The notes beneath the pieces were generated by a model that did no database searches, had not been told where the DNA came from, and saw only the letters and a list, made by a program, of their open reading frames with translations. A stretch of 64,000 nt of DNA. Source: Actinomycetota bacterium. GTDB taxonomy: Bacteria > Actinomycetota > Actinomycetes > S36-B12 > GCA-2699445. This document shows positions 35,683 through 45,066 of this stretch, in pieces. Both the position numbers and the translations under genes were made by a program. Position 1 is the first letter of the stretch. Each line of letters starts with the position of its first letter. Location: contig JAGQTY010000004.1 of the NCBI GenBank assembly GCA_020438795.1, positions 21,941 to 85,940 of the forward strand, written 5' to 3'.

Positions 35683-36465
35683 TCAGACGGCAAAAGCCCA
35701 GTAGCGGGAGAACACCTTGCTCACCGACAGCGGGATGTCGAAGGTCTTGGTCAGGTTCTCGTCGGTCAGCGTCGCATCGATCTGACCTGCAGCGACGACC
35801 TGCCCGTCACGCAGCAGCATGGCATGGGTGAACCCGGCGGGGATCTCCTCCACGTGGTGAGTGATCATCACCTGCACCGGCGCAGACCGGTCGCCGGCCA
35901 GCACCGACAATCGCTGCACCAGCGCCTCACGGGCGCCGAGGTCCAGGCCGGTTGCTGGCTCGTCGAGCAGTAGCAGCTCGGGGTTCGGCATGAGCGCTCT
36001 CGCGATCAGGGCACGCTTCTTCTCACCGTCGGAAAGTGTCGAGAACGCACGATCAGCCAGATGCCCGACCCCCATCACCCGCATGAGCTCATCCGCCCGG
36101 TTCAGGTCGTCGTCCTCGTAGCTCTCACGCCAGCGACCAGTGATGGCCCACGCCGAGGTCATCACGACATCGCGAACCGGCTCCGTGGAGGGAATGAGGC
36201 TGGTCGTCCTGGGCGACACGACGCCGATCAGCGGTCGCAGATCGAAGACATCGACGAGTCCAAGCTCATTGCCGAGCACGGATACGTTGCCACGCGTCGG
36301 GTGACTGTTGGTGGAGAGCATGTTGAGCAGTGAGGTCTTACCCGCCCCGTTGGGCCCCAGAATGACCCACCGTTCCTCTTCCTGCACCGTCCAGTCGAGT
36401 CTGTCGAGCACGACCGTGCCGTCGAAGGCCACTGTCGCCGCTTCGGTTCGGATTACCTCCACCAC
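35683..36465 (-). CDS. Stand-alone ABC transporter ATPase
   Basis: About 260 residues from the GTG at 36465 (ATG 36513 would add 16 residues but collides with the divergent gene). Walker A GPNGAGKTS, Q-loop region GVVSPRTTS, signature LSDGEKKRALIARAL, Walker B LLLLDEPATGLD, switch His in MITHHVEEIP. No permease gene nearby. Resembles YlmA/ModF-like lone ATPases, whose partners are unknown. TAGAGT lies eight bases before GTG 36465, compatible with a leaderless transcript. It converges on the GluRS-like gene with four bases between. Confidence 0.88.
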   Translation of the reverse strand: MVEVIRTEAATVAFDGTVVLDRLDWTVQEEERWVILGPNGAGKTSLLNMLSTNSHPTRGNVSVLGNELGLVDVFDLRPLIGVVSPRTTSLIPSTEPVRDVVMTSAWAITGRWRESYEDDDLNRADELMRVMGVGHLADRAFSTLSDGEKKRALIARALMPNPELLLLDEPATGLDLGAREALVQRLSVLAGDRSAPVQVMITHHVEEIPAGFTHAMLLRDGQVVAAGQIDATLTDENLTKTFDIPLSVSKVFSRYWAFAV

Positions 36466-36519
36466 GGTTGGTAACTCTACCCGCTTTCCCGAGCTCCTTT
36501 TCTCTCCTACCATGTCCAA

Positions 36520-37281
36520 GTGCGGAATCAGGTGTCGCGTGTCGTGGCTGCCGGTGTCACCAGTTGGTGGACATCTGCGGTATTGACCGGCTGCTGCCCA
36601 GCCGATGATGCCGTCTCGCACGTGCCGCCCAGTTCGGTGCTGCTGTCCCGGGCGCAGACCGCAGGCGGCGACCGCGAGCAGCAGCGACCCATGGTGAGCG
36701 ACCGCGCGGGCTGGGCGCACACCTGGGGCTGGTTGCGCAGCCGCGGGGCACGTGGGCTGCGGCTCGTCGTCCCGGCACCCGGTGATCCTCTTGGGCTGCC
36801 GGGCCCGGCGGCGACCAACAGGCTGGCGATGACGGCGGGCGTAGCGCTGGTGAGCGTGGCAGGTGATCCGGTGGTGCTCGTTGCTGAGGAGCCGGGTCTG
36901 TGGCGCGCGCATCCGGCACTCGATGATGCGCTGGCTGCGGCCCAGCTCGGTACTCGCAGCGAGGTACGCCGCGCCATGCGCGAATCGATGGCGGTCGTCA
37001 CGGCCGCACTGGAGGACCACGAAATGCAGCCGGACGCCGAGGCGCTGGCGGCCATCGAAGAGATGCGGAGGTTCTCCTTGCCCACCCCGCCCTCATCGGT
37101 GGATCCGGAGGATGTCGCGCTGGTCGCGTCAGCGCTGCGGGTATGGCAGCTGACCCTGATCGCGGGCAGGCTGGCCGACAGGATGAACCGCTCGCCCGAT
37201 CCTGCGCTGCTGGAGGTCGCCCGGTGGTCCAGACGTGCGGTTGCGGTCGGGTTCTCGGCGAACTCCGACCGCCACCGGTGA
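36520..37281 (+). CDS. Hypothetical actinobacterial protein
   Basis: Up to 253 residues; N-terminus uncertain (GTG 36520, GTG 36532 or ATG 36691). The core HTWGWLRSRGARGLRLVVPA and PGDPLGLPGPAATNRLAMTA looks like a conserved family present near ABC ATPases in other actinobacteria, followed by an acidic helical C-terminal half. No signal peptide or catalytic motif recognised. It is divergent from the ABC ATPase. A long antisense frame exists but its sequence is Arg/Pro/Ser-rich noise. Confidence 0.6.
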   Translation: MRNQVSRVVAAGVTSWWTSAVLTGCCPADDAVSHVPPSSVLLSRAQTAGGDREQQRPMVSDRAGWAHTWGWLRSRGARGLRLVVPAPGDPLGLPGPAATNRLAMTAGVALVSVAGDPVVLVAEEPGLWRAHPALDDALAAAQLGTRSEVRRAMRESMAVVTAALEDHEMQPDAEALAAIEEMRRFSLPTPPSSVDPEDVALVASALRVWQLTLIAGRLADRMNRSPDPALLEVARWSRRAVAVGFSANSDRHR

Positions 37282-37287
37282 GACCTC

Positions 37288-38388
37288 TCAGGTGTTGTTC
37301 GTTCCCGCGGCCGCGTTGCGGTCGGGCGGTGCTCCGAACTGACCCTGGCCCGGGCCCATCGGGCCCTGTCCGCCGGGTCCCTGTCCGCCGGGTCCCTGCC
37401 CCTGTCCCATGCCACCTTGGCCACCGTTGGCGAGCGTCTGGTCGAACTCGCCGTTCAGGCACCGGCTGATGTAGGGGAACTCGTCGGTGATGAAGTAGGC
37501 ATAGGTGCCCTCCGGGTACTCCGGGGTCACCGTCCAGATGCCGTTGCACTCGTCGAGATCCCCGCTGCCCTCAACAAACTCGTAGTCGGTGGTGTAGGTA
37601 CCGTCGTAGGTGCCGTCAGGTTCACCTTCGGACCGCTCTCCGGACTTGAGCTGCCAGCTCGACTGCATCTCACTCACAGTCCCGTCGACCTCGTCCTGGG
37701 CGCCATACCCGTACAGCGTATAGACGGGATAGCCGTCGTACATGAAACCGACCAGGGCGGAGTGCTCGGTCCCGTCACTGTCCGACAACGGGCTCGGATC
37801 GGCATGGAAGTGATACTGACCGTTGGGCTGCACGTGGGCGTTGTTCTGGTCGAGGCCGAGGTCCATGATGTCGTTGAACGCCTCGATCGGGGCACCGGTC
37901 TGCGGATCCCGCTCGGCGGTACCAGGTTCGAACTTGACGCTGGCCAGACTCATGCCCGGCTCGCGGACCTCCACGGCCTCGCCCGTCCAGGTCGGGTTCC
38001 TGGTCACCGTGACATCGATGTCCTGCTCGCTGATCGAGTTGGGGTTCCCCGAGTTCGGAAACGCTCCGGTCTCGAAATCAGGGACACCGTTGCCCTGAAT
38101 CCGGATCGACTCGTCGTCGTAGCTGATGTCGACGTTGTCATTGTTCGCCGAATAGGCGTCCAGGTATGCCTCGAGGTCACCCACGGCGACTGCATCGGTA
38201 TCTGCGTCAGTCTCCGAATCGTGCGTGTGGGTGGTGCCGTCCTCGTGAGTGTGACTGTCGTCCTCGACAACAGCGGGTTCGCTGGTAGCGGCAGTGTTCT
38301 CGACCGCCGCCCCGCAGCCGGCAAGGGCCGCGATCAGCCCTGTGGCAGCCAATCCGTAGCCCAGTCTCGTGTATGTGGAAGTCTTCAT
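37288..38388 (-). CDS. YHYH-domain lipoprotein with His-rich linker and Gly/Gln/Pro tail
   Basis: 366 residues from ATG 38388 (AGGAG upstream). Lipobox ALAGC with Cys at 25, then an acidic, His-rich linker (HTHEDGTTHTHD) that could bind metal. The YHYH domain spans about 140-320, with QYHFHADP as the signature and LVGFMYDGYPVYTLYGYG following. The tail of about 35 residues is Gly/Gln/Pro repeats (GQGPGGQGPGGQGP). YHYH proteins are extracellular and poorly characterised, often found with metal or copper genes. It lies downstream of an ECF sigma factor in the same orientation. Confidence 0.88.
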   Translation of the reverse strand: MKTSTYTRLGYGLAATGLIAALAGCGAAVENTAATSEPAVVEDDSHTHEDGTTHTHDSETDADTDAVAVGDLEAYLDAYSANNDNVDISYDDESIRIQGNGVPDFETGAFPNSGNPNSISEQDIDVTVTRNPTWTGEAVEVREPGMSLASVKFEPGTAERDPQTGAPIEAFNDIMDLGLDQNNAHVQPNGQYHFHADPSPLSDSDGTEHSALVGFMYDGYPVYTLYGYGAQDEVDGTVSEMQSSWQLKSGERSEGEPDGTYDGTYTTDYEFVEGSGDLDECNGIWTVTPEYPEGTYAYFITDEFPYISRCLNGEFDQTLANGGQGGMGQGQGPGGQGPGGQGPMGPGQGQFGAPPDRNAAAGTNNT

Positions 38389-38541
38389 GATTCTGCTCCT
38401 CTCAACCACACCTCCAATCTGCGAGGGCCACCTTGTGGAGCCTTGGAGGGCTTCTTGGAGTTCGCTGAGAAGCGGGTCGCGATTCGGTCTCAAGGAGCGG
38501 GGCGAAGACAGGACGGAGGGTGGCGAGAACGGCGCGCGGGT

Positions 38542-39294
38542 TCAGCGGCTCAGTCTGCGAAGCAGCGCCTCCGGGAGCACGGTGTCGGCATCCTGCAGAC
38601 CTGCGATGGTGTCCCGGGTCGGCACCAGTGCCGCCAGCAGAGGCGGACATGTGGGGCAACGGGCCAGATGCGCCTCGACCGCCGCTCGTTCTCCGAGCGG
38701 CAACTCGCCGTCGAGGTAGTCCTCCACCACTCTCCGGGCGTCCCAGCAGGCCATCGGAACCTTCAGTTCCGCGTTGAGCTGCTCGTGTCCCTCTGCGAGC
38801 TTCGAGACCAGCATCATGCGGCCCCGGCGGATGCGCTGCTTGGCAGCAGGGAGTCCGATCGTCAGGCGCTCGGCCACCTCGGAGCCGCTGAGACCGAACA
38901 TGTCGTGCAGGACGAGCGCTGAGCGGTAGCCGACCGGGACATGCACGAGTGCGGCCCTCACCTTCTCGGCATCCATCGCACGGTCGGCAACCACCGCCGC
39001 ATCCACGGTGTACCGGTCGTCACGCCAGCGCTTCTCCACACGCTGCGCGATGAGCTCATCGCCGGCCGGAAACTCCCGGGTCCGCCTGGCACGGTCCACC
39101 GCGAGGTTGTGCATCATCCGGTGCAGCCAGGTGGCCAGGGCCGCGTCACCGCGGAACTGGTCACGCCGCTCGAGTGCCCGGGCGACCGTCTCGGAGAGCA
39201 GATCCTCAGCGGCATCCTCGTCGCGCGAAAGCGCCCTGGCATAGCCCAGCAGACCTGGCAGGGCGTCGACGAGTTCCTGGTCGTCCACCCTCAC
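38542..39294 (-). CDS. ECF sigma factor with fused C-terminal zinc-finger (zf-HC2-like) domain
   Basis: 250 residues. Sigma-2 region about 10-75 (YARALSRDEDAAEDLLSETV), sigma-4 about 115-175 (HDMFGLSGSEVAERLTIGLP), then an anti-sigma-like zinc module: CWDARRVVEDYLDGEL followed by EAHLARCPTCPPLL (C...HxxxCxxC). Normally the zinc module is on a separate anti-sigma factor; here it is in cis, like metal-responsive CorE-type ECFs. GTG 39294 or 39288 start. The YHYH lipoprotein gene begins 153 bases downstream in the same direction and is the obvious candidate target. Confidence 0.88.
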   Translation of the reverse strand: MRVDDQELVDALPGLLGYARALSRDEDAAEDLLSETVARALERRDQFRGDAALATWLHRMMHNLAVDRARRTREFPAGDELIAQRVEKRWRDDRYTVDAAVVADRAMDAEKVRAALVHVPVGYRSALVLHDMFGLSGSEVAERLTIGLPAAKQRIRRGRMMLVSKLAEGHEQLNAELKVPMACWDARRVVEDYLDGELPLGERAAVEAHLARCPTCPPLLAALVPTRDTIAGLQDADTVLPEALLRRLSR

Positions 39295-39400
39295 ATCCTA
39301 TGAGACGACCCCATGTGCCAAGAGTGTCGGCGGGCGCCGGGGAGAGCCAAACCGGAGCCGGTCATTCGCCGGCCGCCGACGCCGACCCGTCACGTGAGTG

Positions 39401-39625
39401 TCAGTGAGCCGTGTCCGTCCGGCAGGTGGAGATACCGAACGGCAGATAGGCCGGGCAGACCCCGATGGCCGCCGTGCCAGCCATGGCAGCGCCGACCACG
39501 AGCAGCACGATCCCCAGCCAGAGCGGCCAGCCGAGGGCCAGCGCGACCACGCCGAGGATGAGCGCGACCGGCGCGAGCACGAAGCCGCGGATGCGGCGAT
39601 CCATGATTCCTTCGTTGAGTTTCAT
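39401..39625 (-). CDS. DUF2892 small membrane protein
   Basis: 74 residues from ATG 39625, which has a perfect AGGAGG with six-base spacing; a long in-frame extension to 40177 is rejected for that reason. MKLNEGIMDRRIRGFVLAPV opens the usual YgaP-like two-helix DUF2892 domain (about 13-32 and 35-55), ending with GVCPAYLPFGISTC. Such proteins often accompany rhodanese or thiol chemistry, but no rhodanese is encoded here. The 234-base gap upstream to the lipid kinase is a divergent promoter region with nothing else recognised. Confidence 0.88.
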   Translation of the reverse strand: MKLNEGIMDRRIRGFVLAPVALILGVVALALGWPLWLGIVLLVVGAAMAGTAAIGVCPAYLPFGISTCRTDTAH

Positions 39626-39859
39626 GACCAACCTCCTGGGTTCTGCTCTGTTTGACGCACGTGGAGCCCGAACGGATACATCGCCAGCCCTGGCCGCCAC
39701 GCAAGGCCGGATCCGAGTCGGGCCGGGGGCAGCTTGGCGCCTTGATCGGCGACCGGTCGTCAATGGCAAGGACCCACTCGGAGTAACTCGCCGCACGGGT
39801 GCCTCCGAACGGCTGACTGGCCTCGTGATCGAGGGCTGCCGGTCAATAGCCTCTGGCCC

Positions 39860-40756
39860 ATGACCGCAATCAGTGTGGTGGTGAATCCCACCAAATTCGA
39901 CGATCTCGACAAGGCACAGGGCAAGCTCGCAGAACTCCTCAAGGAGTTCGGAGTGGACGACTTCAACTGGGTGGTCACCACCGCCGAGGACACCGGCGAA
40001 GGGTGGACCCGCAGAGAGGTGGCCGACGGAGCAGAGATGGTGCTGTCCTGGGGCGGGGACGGCACGGTGCGAGCGGTGGCCAAAGGCCTCATGGGCAGCG
40101 GAATCCCCATGGGAATCCTTCCTGGTGGCACTGGCAACCTGATTGCCAAGAATCTGGATCTGCCCGACAGCCTGCACGGATGCGTCGGCGTGGCCATGGG
40201 CGGCGGCTCGATGACGCTGGACGTCAACGAGGTGGACCTCGGCGACGGTGCCGGCTACGACAGCATCAGCCTCCTTATGTGCGGGATGGGACTGGATGCC
40301 GCCGTCATCGATTCACCGGAACGGCTCAAGGCGTGGCTGGGTTCCATGGCCTATGCCGCGGCGGCTGCCAAGTCGCTGATCGGCGAGGCCAAGCCATTGA
40401 CCGTGGTCGTCGACGACGAACTACCCCGACGGGTGCCCGCCCGCATGGCACTGGTCGGCAACGTCGGCCGGATGCAGATGGGGATCAACGTGTTCGATCA
40501 TGTCGACCCCACCGACGGTGAACTCGCCGTATTCGTGGCGAAGATGCGAGGCATCCGGGAGGCCATCGACACGGGCCGGCACATCGTGATGGGCAAGACC
40601 GCAGAGGGCAAGCACCGGCTGCAACTGTCCGGCAAGCAGGTCACCTTCGAGACCACCGAGGACTGGCCCCGTGAGGTGGACGGCGACCTTGTCGACCCCG
40701 GCACCTTCATGGGGGTGCGGGTCGTACCCGGTGCGATCACGGTCCGCGTCCGCTGA
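39860..40756 (+). CDS. Diacylglycerol kinase-family lipid kinase
   Basis: 298 residues. The DAGK catalytic domain has the ATP-binding GGDGTVRAVAKGL and GILPGGTGNLIAKNL motifs near residues 65-95. No membrane helix; a soluble enzyme acting at the membrane on diacylglycerol, sphingoid or undecaprenol-type lipids. Exact lipid not predictable. The 3' end is nine bases from the convergent SerB-like gene. Confidence 0.9.
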   Translation: MTAISVVVNPTKFDDLDKAQGKLAELLKEFGVDDFNWVVTTAEDTGEGWTRREVADGAEMVLSWGGDGTVRAVAKGLMGSGIPMGILPGGTGNLIAKNLDLPDSLHGCVGVAMGGGSMTLDVNEVDLGDGAGYDSISLLMCGMGLDAAVIDSPERLKAWLGSMAYAAAAAKSLIGEAKPLTVVVDDELPRRVPARMALVGNVGRMQMGINVFDHVDPTDGELAVFVAKMRGIREAIDTGRHIVMGKTAEGKHRLQLSGKQVTFETTEDWPREVDGDLVDPGTFMGVRVVPGAITVRVR

Positions 40757-40765
40757 TCGGCGGAT

Positions 40766-41395
40766 TCAGGATTCGGTCAGTTCCAGCACCTGTTCTAGTC
40801 CGCCCTCGTCGATGACGTGGTCGACGAAGGGGATGAGAGCGCCCTTCGGGTGGTATCCGATCCCGATCCCGGCCGCCCGGATCATCTCGATGTCGTTGGC
40901 CCCGTCGCCCACGGCGACGGTCTCACTCAACGGCACTCCGTAGTCGCTGGCCAGCCGCCGCAGCGTCGCGGCCTTCACCGCTCGATCCACGATGCGGCCG
41001 ACGACCCGGCCGGTCAGCGTGCCATCGACGATCTCAAGCGTGTTCGCTGTGACATCGGTGATGCCGAGATCGGTAGCGATCGGTTCGATCACCTGCACGA
41101 ACCCCCCAGAGACGAGCGCGACCACCGTTCCTCGAGCATGTGCCGCCCGCGTCATCTCGATGGCTCCGGGAGAGAGCCGCACCTGGGAGCGGACCTCGTC
41201 GATGACCGAGGCCGGTAGCCCGGCAAGGAGCTCGACGCGTTCGGTCAGTGATTCCGCGAAATCCAGTTCCCCCCGCATCGCCCGATCGGTGATGGACGCC
41301 ACCTGCTCACCCGCACCGGCATGTTCGGCCAGCAGATCCACCACCTCGTCCCGGATGAAGGTTGAGTCGACATCGAGCACGATCAGTCCTGGCAC
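40766..41395 (-). CDS. serB: Phosphoserine phosphatase-type HAD hydrolase
   Basis: 209 residues from GTG 41395 (TTGGAG six bases upstream); the upstream open extension to 41542 is Arg-rich and not used. HAD motif I LIVLDVDSTFI, motif II LVSGGFVQVI, motif III Lys, motif IV VAVGDGANDIEMI. Cap and length fit SerB without an ACT domain, the last step of serine synthesis. Related HAD phosphatases cannot be excluded. Confidence 0.88.
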   Translation of the reverse strand: MPGLIVLDVDSTFIRDEVVDLLAEHAGAGEQVASITDRAMRGELDFAESLTERVELLAGLPASVIDEVRSQVRLSPGAIEMTRAAHARGTVVALVSGGFVQVIEPIATDLGITDVTANTLEIVDGTLTGRVVGRIVDRAVKAATLRRLASDYGVPLSETVAVGDGANDIEMIRAAGIGIGYHPKGALIPFVDHVIDEGGLEQVLELTES

Positions 41396-41448
41396 AGCTC
41401 CAAGCCTACGCGTCCGCGGGCCCACCGGACCGGCAGGGCGGGACAGTC

Positions 41449-41997
41449 TCAGCGGTTCAGCGGCAGTCCCTCGGAGGACTGGTTCGAGCGCGGCACGACG
41501 AAGTCGATCAACCGCGCCCCTCCCACCTCGAGCTCCGCCCACGGCGTACTGACGCCGAAGATGCTGGTGCCCATGGTGGGGTACTTCAGCTGCAACTGGC
41601 GCAGTGCACCCTGGTCCGACTCCGGGGAGGCCAGCTCATTGGCGAGCCGTTCGCAGCCCGGATTGTGCCCGACGACCGCCAGGGTTCCGACGCCGTCGTC
41701 GGTTCGCTGGATCAGCTCGAGTAATTCGGTCCAGCGCGCCAGATAGATGGATGCCTCGAAGTCGGTGGGGATCTCGGCGTGCAGCTGATCGCTCACCAGC
41801 TGCCAGGTCTGCCGGGTCCGCCTGGCCGGTGACACCAGCGCGAGGTCCGGCTCGAGGCCGGCCGCGAGCAGCCACTCGCCCGCTGCGGTCGCATTGCGGC
41901 GTCCTCTCCTGGCCAGAGGGCGTTCCTGATCGGCGAGCCCGGCGGTCCAGTCCGACTTCGCGTGACGCATGATCACCAGTCTGTGCATGCAGACCAT
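41449..41997 (-). CDS. SixA-like histidine phosphatase
   Basis: 182 residues. The RHG motif LVIMRHAKSDW with the phospho-acceptor His near residue 12, the usual SPARRTRQTW and VVGHNPGCE segments with the second catalytic His. SixA proteins dephosphorylate phosphohistidine on phosphotransfer proteins; actinobacterial homologues are common but substrates are unknown. Start ATG 41997 (ATG 41988 possible). It diverges from tldD. Confidence 0.88.
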   Translation of the reverse strand: MVCMHRLVIMRHAKSDWTAGLADQERPLARRGRRNATAAGEWLLAAGLEPDLALVSPARRTRQTWQLVSDQLHAEIPTDFEASIYLARWTELLELIQRTDDGVGTLAVVGHNPGCERLANELASPESDQGALRQLQLKYPTMGTSIFGVSTPWAELEVGGARLIDFVVPRSNQSSEGLPLNR

Positions 41998-42117
41998 AGT
42001 GGCAGCGGCTCACTGACATTTCCTGATGAGCCGGGACTTCTGGAGACAAGCATCACAGGACCGCCCGAAGCGTCCGTTGTGAAGACAAGCGCGCCGCCCC
42101 GCCGCCACGGTGGCACT

Positions 42118-43635
42118 ATGAGGGATGTGACCTCCGACCTCGACAAGGTGCCGATCGCGGGAATCATCGATGCGGCGCTGGACAGCGCTGACTCCGTGGA
42201 TTTTGTGGATGTACGAATCATGTCCACCAGGACGGCCTATCAGACCAGCCGCGATGCCCGGCCCATGACCGACATCGAGCACCAGAGCCTGGGCCTCGGC
42301 GTTCGGACACTCGTGGACGGCTGCTGGGGCTTCGCCGCCACGACGGACCTGCACGCAGCGAGCGCGGCCGAGACTGCGCAGCGTGCACTGGCTATGGCGC
42401 GGGTCAGCGCTCCCACCACCACCGACCCGATCAGCCTCGTGGAGTCGCAGCCGGTGAACGGTGAATGGACCAGCAGCTTCGTGGTCGATCCGTTCTCGGT
42501 CGACGCCGCCGCGCGCATGACCTTTCTCACCGAGGGCTCCGGAGCCCTGCTCAGCGGCGGTGTCACGCACACCATGGCCAGTGCCATGGCGGTCCGGGAA
42601 GAGGTCGTGTACGCGGACAGCAACGGCTCACACACACAGCAGCAGCGGGTCCGGGTGCAGGGGGAGTTCTCGGGGATCGCGGTCGCTGATGACGGATCCT
42701 TCCAGAGCCTGCGGACCACCGCTCCCCCGGTCGGCCGGGGCTGGGAGTACTTCGTGGACCCGACGGACACCATCAGCTCTTCGGGAAGCTGGGACTGGGC
42801 GGGGGAACTCGCGCGGCTTCCGGAACGCCTCGCGGAGAAGTCGGCGGCGCCGTCGGTGGAGCCGGGCAGCTACACCCTGGTCATCGACCCCACGAACCTC
42901 TGGCTCACCATCCACGAGTCGGTGGGTCACGCGACAGAGCTCGACCGGGTCCGTGGTTACGAGGCCAATTACGCCGGGACGTCCTTCGCGACCGAGGAGA
43001 AGATCGGCTCCTTCCGCTACGGATCTCCACTGATGCACGTGACCGGCGACCGGACCGCGGAGCACGGCTTGGCAACGGTGGCCTGGGACGACGAGGGCGT
43101 ACCCGCGCAGGAATGGGATCTGATCCGGGACGGCATCCTGGTCGGGTATCAGCTGGACCGGTCCATGGCGGCCAGGAGCGAGCAGTACCCGGACAGCAAC
43201 GGCTGCGCTTATGCCGACTCGGCACTGCATGTGCCCCTGCAACGGATGCCCAACGTATCGCTGCAACCGGACCCGATGGGTGGGACGCTGGACGAACTCA
43301 TCGCGGGGGTGGATGACGGCATCCTGGTGATCGGGGACAACTCGTGGTCGATCGACATGCAGCGCTACAACTTCCAGTTCACCGGCCAGCGATTCGAACG
43401 GATCCGCAATGGCCGACTGGTCGGACAGGTCCGCGACGTCGCCTACCAGGGCTCGACCCCACAGTTCTGGGGATCGCTGGTCGCACTCGGCGGCCCCAGC
43501 ACCTATCTTCTCGGGGGCGCGTTCAACTGTGGCAAGGGCCAGCCCGGGCAGGTGGCGCCGGTCTCGCACGGCTGCCCGGCCGCTGTGTTCGAGGGTGTCA
43601 ACGTTCTGAACAGTGGAACGGAGGCCGGTGCATGA
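42118..43635 (+). CDS. tldD: TldD-type metalloprotease subunit
   Basis: 505 residues from ATG 42118 with GGTGG upstream. The zinc-binding HExxxH is clear in TIHESVGHATELD near residue 266, with further family blocks TSFATEEKIGSF and IGDNSWSIDMQRYNFQFTGQ. TldD and TldE form a heterodimeric peptidase that degrades unfolded peptides and, in some bacteria, matures modified peptides (microcin B17, CcdA turnover). Its last four bases overlap the tldE start. Confidence 0.94.
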   Translation: MRDVTSDLDKVPIAGIIDAALDSADSVDFVDVRIMSTRTAYQTSRDARPMTDIEHQSLGLGVRTLVDGCWGFAATTDLHAASAAETAQRALAMARVSAPTTTDPISLVESQPVNGEWTSSFVVDPFSVDAAARMTFLTEGSGALLSGGVTHTMASAMAVREEVVYADSNGSHTQQQRVRVQGEFSGIAVADDGSFQSLRTTAPPVGRGWEYFVDPTDTISSSGSWDWAGELARLPERLAEKSAAPSVEPGSYTLVIDPTNLWLTIHESVGHATELDRVRGYEANYAGTSFATEEKIGSFRYGSPLMHVTGDRTAEHGLATVAWDDEGVPAQEWDLIRDGILVGYQLDRSMAARSEQYPDSNGCAYADSALHVPLQRMPNVSLQPDPMGGTLDELIAGVDDGILVIGDNSWSIDMQRYNFQFTGQRFERIRNGRLVGQVRDVAYQGSTPQFWGSLVALGGPSTYLLGGAFNCGKGQPGQVAPVSHGCPAAVFEGVNVLNSGTEAGA

Positions 43636-45017
43636 TCTCCTCACAGCAACTCGTCGAGCGAGCACTCGCACACGCAGGCAAGCAGGAACTCGTGGTGCGC
43701 GTGACGCAGAACAGCGAGGCGAACCTGCGATGGGCGAGCAACTCGATGACCACCAACGGCATGATCACCGAGCAGCAAGTGGACATCGTCGCCTTCGCTA
43801 CCGGTAGCCAGGGACGGGCCACCGCGACCACATCCGCAGTGGTGCGCGACGAGACCGACATCGTCGATCTCGTCGAGGCGGCGCAACTCGCGGCCGGGGA
43901 GGCGATTCCGGGCGACGACACTGAGCCCTTGCTGGATGCGGGGGTGGCGGCCGACTGGGACGAAGGTATCCCACACACCGACCCCACGGTCCTGACCCAG
44001 GTTGCCGAGGGACTGGGCGAGGCGTTCGAGCGCGCCCTGGTCGATGGGGTCGAGCACTTCGGCTATGCCGAGCACAGCGTGGAAACGGTCTTTCTCGGCG
44101 CCACGACCGGAACCAGACTGCGATTCGTCCAGCCGACAGGACGCCTGGAGATGACGGCGAAGTCGCACCAGCGCAGCAGGTCGGCCTGGGTGGGGACCGC
44201 GGAGACCGACATGACGCACATCTCGGTGTCCGCCCTCGACGCCGAGCTCCGGCAGGCACTGGCCTGGCAGGGCCGGACCGTAGACGTCGCACCCGGCCGG
44301 CACCCGACCCTGCTCAGTCCCAGTGCGGTCGCCGACCTGATGGTGGATCTCTACTGGTCGGCGGATGCCCGGTCCGCGATCGACGGCAGCAGCGTGTTCG
44401 CCAGACCGGGCGGTACCCGGGTCGGTGAGAGGCTGGGCAGTCCTTCGCTGACCCTGTCGAGCGACCCCGCCGACCCTGTGCCGGGGATGCGCTGCGCCGA
44501 CTTCGAGGTGGCTCTCAGCGCCAGCGGCTCCGCGAGTCCCGCAGACAACGGCCTGCCGCTGAGCCGCACCGACTGGATCTCGGCCGGCGTCCTTGACCAT
44601 CTGGTCACCACCCGGCACACGGCTGCCGAAGCGGACTTGCCGGTGACTCCCGGGATCGACAACCTGACCCTGACCTACGAAGACGGCGAGGGCGGCATCG
44701 CTGAACTGGCCGAACGGATGGGCGAGGGCCTGCTGGTCACCTGCCTCTGGTACAACCGCGTGGTTGACCCGCAGACGCTGCTGCTGACCGGGCTCACCCG
44801 AGACGGTGTGTACGTTGTCCGGGACGGTGAGATCGCGGGAACCTGCGGCAACTTCCGGTTCAACGACTCCCCCGTCGGGATCCTCGCCAGGGTGCGCGAC
44901 GGCGGCAGGCCGGAGCGGACCCTGGCCAGGGAGATGGGCGACTACTTCAACCGTGCTGTGATGCCCGCACTCGTGGTCGAGGACTTCAACATGTCGACGG
45001 CCAGTCAGGCACTGTGA
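43632..45017 (+). CDS. tldE: TldE/PmbA-type metalloprotease subunit
   Basis: 461 residues from ATG 43632 (ATGA overlap with tldD); the longer in-frame extension inside tldD is spurious. Lacks the HExxxH, as expected for the non-catalytic partner. Typical segments: FGYAEHSVETVFLGATTGTR, DGSSVFARPGGTRVGERL and CLWYNRVVDPQTLLLTGLTR. It needs TldD for activity. No precursor peptide gene is visible nearby. Confidence 0.93.
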   Translation: MISSQQLVERALAHAGKQELVVRVTQNSEANLRWASNSMTTNGMITEQQVDIVAFATGSQGRATATTSAVVRDETDIVDLVEAAQLAAGEAIPGDDTEPLLDAGVAADWDEGIPHTDPTVLTQVAEGLGEAFERALVDGVEHFGYAEHSVETVFLGATTGTRLRFVQPTGRLEMTAKSHQRSRSAWVGTAETDMTHISVSALDAELRQALAWQGRTVDVAPGRHPTLLSPSAVADLMVDLYWSADARSAIDGSSVFARPGGTRVGERLGSPSLTLSSDPADPVPGMRCADFEVALSASGSASPADNGLPLSRTDWISAGVLDHLVTTRHTAAEADLPVTPGIDNLTLTYEDGEGGIAELAERMGEGLLVTCLWYNRVVDPQTLLLTGLTRDGVYVVRDGEIAGTCGNFRFNDSPVGILARVRDGGRPERTLAREMGDYFNRAVMPALVVEDFNMSTASQAL

Positions 45018-45066
45018 GCTCGCGACAGGCTCCGGGCCGGTGCCCGGAGCTACTGGAACCGTGCTG

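Noticed and set aside
37366..37395. Two tandem copies of a 15-bp repeat
   Set aside because: Explained by the Gly/Gln/Pro low-complexity tail of the YHYH lipoprotein; not a mobile or regulatory repeat.
36528..37424. 298-codon minus-strand frame
   Set aside because: Arg/Ser/Pro-rich translation; the opposite strand carries a protein with conserved-looking blocks (PGDPLGLPG, acidic helices).
39626..40177. N-terminal extension of the DUF2892 gene
   Set aside because: It overlaps the lipid kinase, and a perfect AGGAGG precedes ATG 39625, giving a normal-length family member.
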